From Balamuthia mandrillaris (lineage: Eukaryota > Discosea > Longamoebia > Balamuthiidae): a DNA stretch of 35,372 nucleotides. Location of the stretch: assembly GCA_031835245.1 (NCBI GenBank), contig JAVKOQ010000461.1, positions 1-35,372 on the forward strand. Direction: 5' to 3'. This document shows, one piece after another, positions 27,354-35,372 of this stretch. A program made the translations under genes and the position numbers. Below the pieces are notes generated by a model that was given only the letters and a program-made list of their open reading frames with translations, had not been told where the DNA came from and did not search any database. The number at the start of each line of letters is the position of its first letter. The stretch's first letter is position 1.

Positions 27354-28115
27354 CTAATTTCGGCGTGGATTGTACTCTGCGGGCACTTCTTGCCACCAAT
27401 CTGCTTTCTGTTGGTCAGCCTTGAGAACTGAGTTGATGTCCTTGCTGAATTGCAAAAGTTGGTTAAGTGGAGTTATCAGGAATTGCATTTGCTTGTACTG
27501 GGCCAAAGTTCAGAAGAGTTGCCTCAGTTTGCAGCAGGTGTAGGACTCAGAAACAGGAGAATTCTCTTTGATCCAATCTTCCCACTTGGTATTCTTGTTT
27601 TTTTGCACAATGTGAAAAGCCCTCTCCAACTCCTTGCCAAGTGCAAAACCAAGGCGAATTTGGCACGATTGGACCTTATTCCACTTCTTGCCTTTCTGTC
27701 GTAGGCACCGCTTGACCTGCTCTTTGCTGTACTTGTCCAAATTTCCAGTGCCGACAAGCTCAATATCAGCCCCTTCAACCAAGTCGAAACAAAACATTTT
27801 TTGATTTTCCCACTCATCCAGCATCGCGCGGGCCTTTGCCAGAGGGTCAAATGTTACATTTTTTGCAGTTGAGTCAGCAATTTCTTCATCAGAATCAATA
27901 TCATCATCTGCGGGTTCCTTTTCTTTGCCCTTGTCATTTACTGGAGATGGGCCCGGAGTTTCAGGTTCGGCATCAAATTGCTGCGAGGTTTTGAACTGGG
28001 ATGACTCCTGTTCCGGTTGGTCTTCTTCCTCAATTTCGTTCTGCTCTGGCTCTTCCTCCTCGGACTCATTTTCCTCAGTTTCGACCGATCCTGCATGAGC
28101 AGTGTTGCTTAGCAA
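27354..28115 (-). pseudogene. Acidic unknown element protein, broken
   Basis: About 250 codons with no clear ATG. The first third is highly acidic and disordered (ETEENESEEEEPEQNEIEEE) with a Pro-rich patch (EPETPGPSPVN). The middle has a helical DPLAKARAMLDEWENQKMFC and a basic KCL-type stretch (CLRQKGKKWNKVQSC). The C-terminal part is helical. Function unknown; the acidic start could mimic DNA or bind a basic partner. Broken. Confidence 0.4.
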
Positions 28116-28140
28116 CCAATATCAACAGAAAATAAATAAA

Positions 28141-28623
28141 TTAATTTGTAATTTTACCTGAGGGGGTCGCTTCTTCTTCCGCCGTTGATGATTTGGTAGG
28201 GGTAGCTGGCGCCAGAAACCTGCTGTCATCAGAACCCGCAGCCTCATCAGAGAAAAGCGTTTTTGATGTGGTTATAGAAGTCCGGCGACAGTGCAAACAC
28301 TTCAAAATTGGGGATGGTGGTGGATCATCTTTTGCAAGGAAATCATCACAGAGGGGTTTGAGCACCAAAGGGGGAAACGCGGCTACTTCTTTCTTGATCT
28401 TTCTGATTTGCCTCTGATCGTTGCAATCGCTGAGCAGAGTGAAAAGGTATTCCTCAACTAATTTCCTTTGCTCTTCTTCATTTTCCTCTTCTGATTGCTC
28501 ATCTTGTTTTTCTTTTGAATTTTCTTTAGGTTCTGGTTCCGGTTTTTTGGTTTTCTTGTGTGGTGAGGGTGATTGTGGGGCTTTTTTCTTGCGTTTGGCA
28601 GGTACTTTCATAGTGGTGGGCAT
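28141..28623 (-). CDS. Basic/acidic disordered protein with a Cys pair (160 aa)
   Basis: Looks whole; I chose the ATG at 28623 (MPTTMKVPAKRKKKAPQSPS). The Lys/Pro-rich N-terminus looks like a nuclear-targeting or DNA-binding tail. An acidic helical region (DEQSEEENEEEQRKLVEEYL) follows, then a CLHCRRTS pair and a Ser/Thr-rich end. One Cys pair alone is not a complete zinc finger. Function unknown. Confidence 0.5.
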   Translation of the reverse strand: MPTTMKVPAKRKKKAPQSPSPHKKTKKPEPEPKENSKEKQDEQSEEENEEEQRKLVEEYLFTLLSDCNDQRQIRKIKKEVAAFPPLVLKPLCDDFLAKDDPPPSPILKCLHCRRTSITTSKTLFSDEAAGSDDSRFLAPATPTKSSTAEEEATPSGKITN

Positions 28624-28772
28624 CTTTACTCTTTGCAAAAAATAAGTGAAAATGTCAAAATTTGGATTTTGTTAACAGAGTTTTTGGTTTCCTGGTATTT
28701 TGCTCGAGGGCTTAATTCATTAACTTTATGGAAATAACGAAGAAACGAATGACATTTCCAAATTAATTAACA

Positions 28773-29465
28773 ATGGCAGCCGTTCAATTCAAGCCCGAGG
28801 TAGTCAAACAACTCATTTGGAACAGGCTCGAACATCATTTGGAGCGGGGGGAACTAGCAGAACACTGGGACTTCATAAGCAGCCTGTTGCCTTTGCACAA
28901 AGTTCACCAAGAGGCCATTATTTTGATATGCAAAGAGCTGAAACAGCACGCGCAAACTGCTGAGTTTTTGGAATTGGAAGGCGGCTCGGCAGATTACTGG
29001 TGGCTTTACTTCTTTTTTGGTTCAATCTTGAAGATCAATGACACTTTCACCGTGATCATCAACAAGCTTGATGAGGAACACAAGGAAAGGCTCAAGAAGG
29101 TCATAGATGGCAGCGTAAGGCATTTTAACTTCCTCTCGGGCAACACCATGAACATTGCAAGTCAGGTAGCGAGCCACAACACCAGTTCAGGCAATGTTTC
29201 CATCACTGGGCACATGATTGTGGAATACAGTTCAAAGTGGAAAGGTATAGTGGTTTTAGCTGCAATCATTGCTATTGTGGCCATGTTCTTTGTGCAATCT
29301 GTAACCACTGTTTCTGTATGGTCTTCTATTGCTGGAGCATTGAGTTCTGTTGCTGGTGGTGTGAAGACTGGTGTTAGTTATTGTGCATTCGGCACTTGGT
29401 CTGTTGTTGTTGCTGGTGCCAGTTACCTGGCTTCTTTCTTCTATGATAGTGAAAAAATAAACTAA
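28773..29465 (+). CDS. Membrane protein with a helical head (230 aa)
   Basis: Looks whole. The first 120 residues are helical (FKPEVVKQLIWNRLEHHLER), with a Trp/Tyr patch ADYWWLYFFFG. Then an Asn/Ser-rich linker (ASHNTSSGNVSIT), a hydrophobic segment VVLAAIIAIVAMFFVQS and a second one near VVVAGASYLASFF follow. The topology suggests an N-terminal domain anchored by two membrane spans. It is the last gene before the right boundary repeat, mirroring the membrane-protein gene near the left end. No family is recognised. Confidence 0.55.
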   Translation: MAAVQFKPEVVKQLIWNRLEHHLERGELAEHWDFISSLLPLHKVHQEAIILICKELKQHAQTAEFLELEGGSADYWWLYFFFGSILKINDTFTVIINKLDEEHKERLKKVIDGSVRHFNFLSGNTMNIASQVASHNTSSGNVSITGHMIVEYSSKWKGIVVLAAIIAIVAMFFVQSVTTVSVWSSIAGALSSVAGGVKTGVSYCAFGTWSVVVAGASYLASFFYDSEKIN

Positions 29466-29534
29466 GTCATTTATTTGCGGTGTGGTTGTGAGGAGTGAGG
29501 TAGTTTTTTGACTTGTCAAAAAAGCCCCAAACAG

Positions 29535-29549
29535 GTGTGCGAAGCACAC
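29535..29549. repeat. GCGAAGC mini-hairpin at the right end
   Basis: A perfect stem GTGTGC-GAA-GCACAC sits one base before the right boundary repeat. The GCGAAGC core is the same as in the double-hairpin unit at 10483-10512. It could be a half unit of that family or an end signal of the element. Confidence 0.55.
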
Positions 29550-29677
29550 TAAGATCATCCAGTATTCTGTACTGGGTCTGGATCACTTGTGGGAAGAATG
29601 CTCAGTAGTTTAGACCCCCTCCTGTGCACTGTTCATACCTGTTGTGAGGTCCCCCATACTAATAGTGGATGGCGATA
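29550..29677 (+). repeat. Right 128-base boundary repeat
   Basis: Same length and orientation as 7292-7419, with about five substitutions and no gaps. Includes the CCAGTA-TTCTG-TACTGG inverted repeat. The diverged third copy at 2902-3028 is outside the element. Confidence 0.75.
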
Positions 29678-29955
29678 TATTTCCATATTAAGATTGTATG
29701 ACCTTTGAAAAAATAAGAAACAGCAGTTTGATATTTTCTTTTGTCAAACATGAAAGCAGAAGCATAAGTTCCCACAGAATGAAAAAAACTTCTCATCAGC
29801 AGCACTATAAAGGATGGAGCTTTGTTTCTTCTATCCCTGTCAAGGATTTACCCCTATTCATGCTTGGCTTGTCCCCTGGTGCCCCTGTTGCCTTTCGATG
29901 TCATTAGAAAACCAAAGGGATTGTTCAGTCTAAAGACGTTTCCTCCTGGAATCAG
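29678..29955. other. Spacer between the element and the MULE locus
   Basis: Contains a coding-like plus-strand stretch that may be the decayed N-terminal end of the MULE transposase (ending in a TAG at 29905-29907). Nothing else is seen. Confidence 0.35.
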
Positions 29956-32874
29956 GTGAACCCAAGAGAAGGCCCAAATCTGGAGCTCAGTGTCAGAGAG
30001 GCAAAGAGGAATACCCCAGTGCTCTCTGAAGTTGTTTGGTGCAACGGCAAAATGGACTGCACCCCGCCAGCAAGTGCCAGTAACAAACAGATGAGGGCCT
30101 GCGGAAAACAGGCTCGATGGGCCATCTTTTCAGATGATCTCCACACAGCGTGGATCTACCACACCGGGAGCCATGGAGAACGTTTCGCCCTCTACCATGA
30201 TGTGCTGCCTGTTCCTGCTTTTCTTAAGAAGGAGATTCTTTCACAGGACAGATTGGAAACCAGTGCAGGAGGCCTAATCACTGCATCCTCTGCAAGGCGC
30301 CAGTTGGAAGCTGGGGTGATGTCTGGCTTGCCTGCTGCCATCCCAAAAGACTGCTGCCATCTGTCGCCAAGATCCAGGACATCATTGCGTACGGAAGGAG
30401 GAAGCAGCGAGGTCAACAAGGGGAGCAGCCGTTAAGCCGCCAAGAGAGACTGCAACAAGTGTTGTCCTGAGATACTATGTCCCCCTTCATAGCTTGGCCT
30501 CAGCAGAGCCTCAGAGAGGGATACTTTTGCACACAGCAGCAACTGCATAAAACCTGGATGATCATTCTTCTGGCGCCCTGTGCAGGAGAGCTTCTAGAAA
30601 TGTGGGGCCAGGCCATTGTGGGAATCAACACAATCTGGAAGCTTTCCAAAGCTGAGCTTCCAGTGTGGGGCTTGGTAGTTGAGGATGAACTTGGTCATCT
30701 GTGGCCAGTGGGCTTCCTTATTACCAACAAGGCCAAGGCAGAGGTGATTACCTTCTTCCTTCAGCTGCTTCAAACAAAGATGGCAGCTGACTTCCCAGAC
30801 ATCAACTGGAACCCCATTATAATGATGGACAAGGATAGGACAATCCAAAAGGCTGTGGTGGATGCAGGTTTTTCTTTTCTTTTGTGTGAGGTTCACATTC
30901 AAAAATGATGGAGGCAAAAAACCTTGCGTTACAAAGACGGTACTTTGTTGTTTCCTCTTGTTTCCTTTTGTCTTCTATTTTGTCATCACTAATGCTGTGC
31001 TACTTTCCTTTTTCCTCACAGACCAATCCACAATCATGGCTTTGTTGAAACGTGTTCAGCATGCTCTGACAGAGGAAGAGGAAGAGAAGGTGCTTGAGCT
31101 GCTTGAATCATCATTCAGTGACTTTTACACATACTTCAAAGCCAACTGGTTGTCTGCTGATTGGAAAGATGCATGGATGACCAGAAGTCGCCCTGGTTTT
31201 AGAGAAGGCCTGTACAACACCAACAACACAACAGAAGCTTTATGGAAGAAGGTAGTGCGGCTGGACTTCCATCAAAAAAAGGCCAAAGCACCAGAAACTA
31301 TGCTGGTTACCTTGGGAGAAAGGACCCTTGCATCACACGATCTGGCATTTCAGCAGAGATTGGCAGCCAAAAAGAAACCTAGACCTTCCAGGAGTATCCG
31401 CGCACTCTGGATAAGGCAGGCAAAGGGCTGGAAACTGGCGCAGGAAGGCTACTTCTCTTTGATAACCAACCATCACTTCTCCTTTGGTGAATACTATGTG
31501 TGTTTCAACCCTTGGCACTGTAGCTGCAACTTCTACCATTGCACTGGCAAACGGTGTAAGCACATTTTCACACTGAGCTACCACTTCCAAAGGGAGTTCC
31601 CACCAGAAAGCTGTCCTTTTGACCATCCACATCCTGCTTTTGTTCAAATTCCCACAGATCCTGCTGCTGTTAAAAGTGATCCCAGCAATGACAGCAACTC
31701 TGACCCTACCAATGCTTCCAGTGATGATAGCAGCCATGTCTATGAGGACACCACCAGCAATGATGACAAGGAGGAGGGCACTGATGATGATCATCATCAC
31801 ACAGATGAGGCGGAAGCAGCAGACGCAGATAAAGATGAGGAGAAGGAGGAGGAGGAAGAAGAGGAAGAAGAGGAAAAGGAGGAAGAGGAGGAGGAGGAGG
31901 TGGTGGAGGAGGCGGAGGAGGAGGAGGAGGAGGAGGCTCATGATGGTGAAGCTGAGGTAGATGATAGTGAAAAGGAGGATCCTGAATGGAGCCAAGTATT
32001 AAAACAACCTATGCTGAACTTTTCCTATGAAGAGGAAAGGTGACTAGACGAGGAATGGAACTCTTATAGGGTTTCTCGAGGTAGACCAAGAAACATGGAG
32101 AAACATTTCACGCTTCCAACCGAACAGAAGAAGAAACCCTCCAAGCAGCAAGAGCTCAGCAAAGCTATTTCTGCAAATTTGGAAAACAGCCAACCAAAGC
32201 AACCTCCATCAGCCAAACCACACAACTGCAAGCCCAAAACCACAACTGGCAAAAAGAAAGTCCCTCCAGCAACAGGCGTCAAGGCTCCCAGAAAGAACAA
32301 CAAGGCAAAACCACCCACCAGCAACAAAGCTGCATGTAAGCACAAGCCGCCCACTAGCCCTGCCTCTACAACCTACATAAAAAAGAAGATGCAAGGCCAT
32401 TATGGCATGAGCCCACTATTGCCGTGGAAAGGAGATGTAAGTAATCACTTTAGCCCAGCTCCACCAGGAAGCAAGAGGACACGGCAGCCCAACCCTCAGT
32501 ACCAGAATGAGGAACTAATTGTGCCACCTAAGCCAGCACAGCAGGCAAGGAAAACTTCCTCCACCATCTCCATCTCCTCCTCCATCTCCAACTCTATCTC
32601 TCCTTCCGTCTCCCCATCCATCTCCTCCTCTTCCTCTTCTTTTCAAGCTTCTTCTCATTCTTCAGCGTCTACCAACCCATCTCCTCCTCTCTCTCTGCCT
32701 CCTCCTCAAGCCACCCACACTGCTTCTTCTCCCCCAAGTCGCTGCAACAACCACTCCCGCAGCAAACTCAACTTCCACCGTGCCAGTTGTTTCTCAGAGA
32801 CAGCCCAGATGCCTCGCAAGGAGGAAAAGACGACAGCAAAAACGTGTTTCTGTCACAAAATAAATTTACTTTAA
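29956..32874 (+). pseudogene. MULE-type transposase locus with SWIM zinc finger, decayed
   Basis: The order fits a Mutator-like transposase. An N-terminal region is at 29956-30435. The DDE core region is at 30477-30908, with LPVWGLVVEDELGHLWPVGF, then IMMDKDRTIQKAVVDAGF and LLCEVHI. An 82-base intron follows (30940-31021, GTACTT donor, CTCACAG acceptor, phase kept). After a helical stretch comes a SWIM finger, CSCNFYHCTGKRCKHIF, then a very acidic tail. In frame there is a TGA at 30906-30908 and another at 32041-32043, and the frame shifts between about 30435 and 30480, so this copy is decayed. Beyond the second stop the frame continues with RGRPRN, a Lys/Pro-rich stretch and a Ser-rich stretch to 32874. 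Terminal inverted repeats were not found by eye. Confidence 0.65.
31840..31940 (+). repeat. GAG/GAA trinucleotide tract in the MULE tail
   Basis: A nearly uninterrupted purine run of GAG and GAA codons encodes the poly-Glu tail of the transposase-like protein. It is a length-variable microsatellite type. Confidence 0.8.
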
Positions 32875-33446
32875 ACCCTTTCCTTCTGGGCGACCACCAT
32901 CATCAGTTAGCTGTTACTCCCTATCTCTCCTCTTTTTCCGCAAGGAAAAATTTCAGGAATGGTAAAAATTCCTGTTGAAACCTTTGCCAACCTTTGAAAC
33001 TTTTACAAAAATTCTTGGGAACTTTTACCTGTGTTGCTTCTTGGTTTGCTTTTATTAGAAAGACTTGCTTCATTTGTACAGTTTCTCTCTCTAATTCCAT
33101 TATTCTCTCCTTTTTTCCCTCTTTTTCCTACTCCCATGGTGATGCAATACTTAGAGATTTCATTGATTGGCTGGTTGACATCATCCTATCAATCAGACAT
33201 AGATTGCACTGCATGATATCCTTCTCCACTTTCAAGACAACAGCAATGCTTGTTGGCTTGAAAGTCAATATTACAGTGTTGGCTTTTCCATTCCCATAGA
33301 TCTTCTCCACTTTCAAGCCTCTTCTCCAGTCTCACCATGTATTAGTCAACTTCTTTCTCCTTTTCCTTTGCCTGTTTGCTTTTCTTGTTGTTGCTGCTTA
33401 GCCATTGCCTCAAAAACTCCACTAGTAGGTCATCACTGTGCAAATT
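32875..33446. other. Gene-poor, pyrimidine-rich spacer
   Basis: T/C-rich DNA between the MULE locus and the Ty3 fossil, with two TTCTCCACTTTCAAG words about 80 bases apart. No gene is supported. Confidence 0.4.
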
Positions 33447-35372
33447 TCATTCTTTCACCCAATGGTTGTGCCATGGAGTGTATCCTTTCCATTTAACAAG
33501 GTACGCCACTCCATCTTCTCTGTTTCTCACGTCCTTAATAGCCTCAGCTTCATATTCTTCTCCATTTGTTCCTTGCGTTTCTTCTTCTATTGCTACTTCT
33601 TGATTCTGCTGTTTCAAGGATTTGCCTTCCTTCAACTAGTTTGCTTTCAGTCCTTTTTGTTGCCATTTTTCAAGCCATCTTTTCTTTGATTCCATTCTAG
33701 TTAGTTTATAAGCTGACTGGTTCTTCTTTGCTTTCTTTTCTTCTTCTTTTTCTTCTTCTTTTTTTGTTTTTGCTAAGGGTGGCGCTTTCATCCTTCTCCT
33801 GGACAAAGAGTTGCAAGATTCTTTGAATGCAACAGGAAGCGCCTTATTACCACCTTTTAGTCCATCATATTTACAAAATAGCATCAAATAGTTAAATGAA
33901 TGACTTGGCAATCATCAGTGTTGGTGCAGCTCTGGATGTGGTAGTTGAGGTCGGACAGAACCTCAATAACCTTGTATGGGTCACATCAACAGTGTTGCAG
34001 CTTACAGGTGTGTTTCTTTCCAGTTGGTGTCGCAAAAAGCATGATCTTTGTGCTGAGGGGAAGGCTGGTGCTACTGACTCGCCTGTCATAGAGGAGCTTG
34101 CTATGAGCACCAGCCTTATGGATCTCTTTTGCAACATGGGATCATGCAGTTGTTGGTTGAATCCAACCTCAAGAATAAAAGAGTCAGTGACAAGACAAGA
34201 AGTGTATTCAAGAGAATAGAGGAAGGACAACAGGAGTGAATCTCTGATGTTGCTTCAAAGTACACCAAGAGAAAAGGGAAAAGGGAGAAGGGAAGGATGG
34301 AGGATACAAAAGAAAGGAGAGCTGAGGGTCCGGGACAAATCCAACGTGAGGAGTCTTGAGATAAGTGTTGGTGATTTTACCAACACAGTTTCCAACCACT
34401 CTATCATGTCATGGCTGCCATCCTTGGCAGAGCCCAGTTGAGCAGCAAGGTGAAACTAAACATCAACAGGAAACATGGAATCACAGCCAAACATAAGAAA
34501 AAGGGCATGGCTTGCAGCATAAAGTTGAAGCATTTCATATGACTGTCTGTTTTGAGGTAATACAGTGTAATAAAGTGCTTCTGGATGCACAGCAGCTTGT
34601 TGATGTGGTGGAGCAGCTTGCAGATGAACTTGCTTGCTTGCCACAGTCACTAAGTAGAATGCTAGGCGCTGTGTGACAGCACAGGATTTGCTTAATGAAT
34701 AAGCAGGCTATAGTGTATGTGTTCTGGTCAGGCATAAGAAAGGATTCCATCCACTTTGAGACGTAGTCAGTGAAGGACAGAATATAATGGTTCTTAGAGT
34801 CAGTGGTAAAGAGAGGTCCCATAATGTCCACACTGACATGCTGCTAGATGTAGTTCATCTGGATAGGCTGCATGGGGGCTTGAAGTGCTTTGGCAGGCCG
34901 CTTTCAGTGCTGATATAGCACACAGCTTTTGACCCAGTGTTGATTGTCTTGCCACATGGATGGCCACCAGCAGAGGTCTTGCATGTGCTCAAATGTGTGC
35001 TGCTAGCCATGTAAACAGACAAAGGTTTGTCATGGTAGAAGGTGAGAAGCTCTTCTTGGAGAATGATGGGCACTACTAGCTGGGTGTAAGTGTGTGCGTG
35101 CAAATGAAAGAAGTCAAACTGGTGGGCCACCATAAGTGAAAGAGGCATCCATCAATGATGGCCATATGAGTAGCAAGAGTCACAATGTATCATGCATGCT
35201 TGTCATTACTGGGGAGAATATGTTCTTTTATGCATGCCAAGATTGGTTGACAGAGGGGGTTGTCCAGCTGTGCCTGCTGGATGCTGGTAGCAGTCCACGT
35301 TTTGAAGGCAGCATGTGAGGTAACATCACCACTGGGACCAATTGCATCAACATGCAAGCACATGTGGAGGCA
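33447..35372 (-). mobile_element. Ty3/gypsy chromovirus-type pol fossil, incomplete and broken
   Basis: Minus-strand remains of a Ty3-type retroelement running off the right edge: a zinc-binding-like integrase N-terminus near 35.1 kb, an integrase core with MDIMGPLFTTDSKNHYILSF at about 34.8 kb, integrase C-terminal remains near 33.9 kb, and a chromodomain at 33447-33560 (YLVKWKGYTPWHNHWV). A chromodomain after integrase marks the chromovirus branch, where it targets insertion to heterochromatin. A solo LTR of another copy or family is nested at 34151-34385. The element is old, with several breaks, and its own LTRs are not visible in the window. Confidence 0.7.
34151..34385. repeat. Solo LTR, 235 bases, copy 2 (nested in the Ty3 fossil)
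   Basis: Same length, ends (TGTTGG...CCAACA) and orientation as 2272-2506. It is flanked by the four-base direct repeat CAGT (34147-34150 and 34386-34389), a clean target-site duplication. It interrupts the older Ty3 pol remains, so it is the younger insertion. Confidence 0.85.

Larger units (their letters stand above)
7292..29677. mobile_element. Polinton-like / adintovirus-type virus-like element, about 22.4 kb
   Basis: Between two 128-base direct repeats lies a compact, gene-dense block on both strands that carries the Polinton structural set: retroviral-type integrase, adenain-like protease, FtsK/HerA ATPase, double-jelly-roll major capsid protein and penton-like minor capsid protein. 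The replication gene is a primase-SF2 helicase; no family B polymerase is seen. Genes run minus (7.5-13.4 kb), plus (13.5-14.3), minus (14.7-16.0), plus (16.0-20.9), mostly minus (21.0-26.4), then mixed. Some genes look whole and others are broken, with about 25 breaks in total, so it is a fossil copy. If the 128-base repeats are true ends, their roughly 96% identity suggests a fairly young insertion. The exact ends are uncertain because the boundary repeats are direct rather than inverted. Confidence 0.88.

Noticed and set aside
7292-29677. The element as an LTR retrotransposon, because of direct end repeats and an RVE integrase
   Set aside because: There is no reverse transcriptase, RNase H or Gag, and it has capsid, ATPase and adenain-like protease genes.
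31333-31995. A 220-codon minus-strand frame rich in Leu, looking like a membrane protein
   Set aside because: It is the antisense of the GAG/GAA acidic tract of the MULE tail.
33892-34230. Open frames on both strands around 34 kb considered as a host gene
   Set aside because: They run from Ty3 integrase C-terminal remains into the nested solo LTR.

Overview
The window is nuclear DNA from a eukaryote with short spliceosomal introns. A host gene at the left edge has introns of 65, 69 and 140 bases, one with a CTAAC-type branch point. The flanks hold chromodomain Ty3-type retroelement debris, a MULE/SWIM transposase copy and a TET/JBP-like dioxygenase. This would fit a fungus or a unicellular protist, but the lineage cannot be fixed from the sequence.

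Layout. Positions 1-1200 carry four exons of a host gene on the minus strand. Positions 1201-7291 are gene-poor, with a solo LTR (2272-2506), a three-copy short repeat, diverged tandem units and a two-exon 2OG-Fe(II) dioxygenase-like locus (about 6080-6999). Positions 7292-29677 are one large virus-like element of the Polinton / Polinton-like virus / adintovirus kind, about 22.4 kb, bounded by two 128-base direct repeats that differ at about five bases. To its right lie a decayed MULE transposase locus (about 29.95-32.87 kb) and a degraded Ty3 chromovirus-type pol fossil on the minus strand (33.45 kb to the window end), which contains a nested solo LTR.

The virus-like element encodes a retroviral-type integrase, an adenain-like cysteine protease, a small hydrophobic minor virion protein, a double-jelly-roll major capsid protein, a penton-like minor capsid protein, an FtsK/HerA packaging ATPase, a zinc-ribbon protein, a lysine-rich core-like protein, a repeat-built fibre, and a large primase plus origin-binding-type SF2 helicase. 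No family B DNA polymerase is visible, so replication appears to rest on the primase-helicase. Many genes look whole and others are broken; I estimate about 25 breaks overall, so I treat it as a fossil.

The least expected structure is non-coding. A 53-base hairpin module occurs five times, each time just after a gene end, inside a longer repeat of up to about 250 bases. A separate 30-base double-hairpin unit occurs three times, twice inside coding sequence, with paired changes that keep both stems. A TATATAAAC motif sits just upstream of the capsid, ATPase and primase-helicase genes. These look like the element's own regulatory or replication signals, or small passengers that spread within it.
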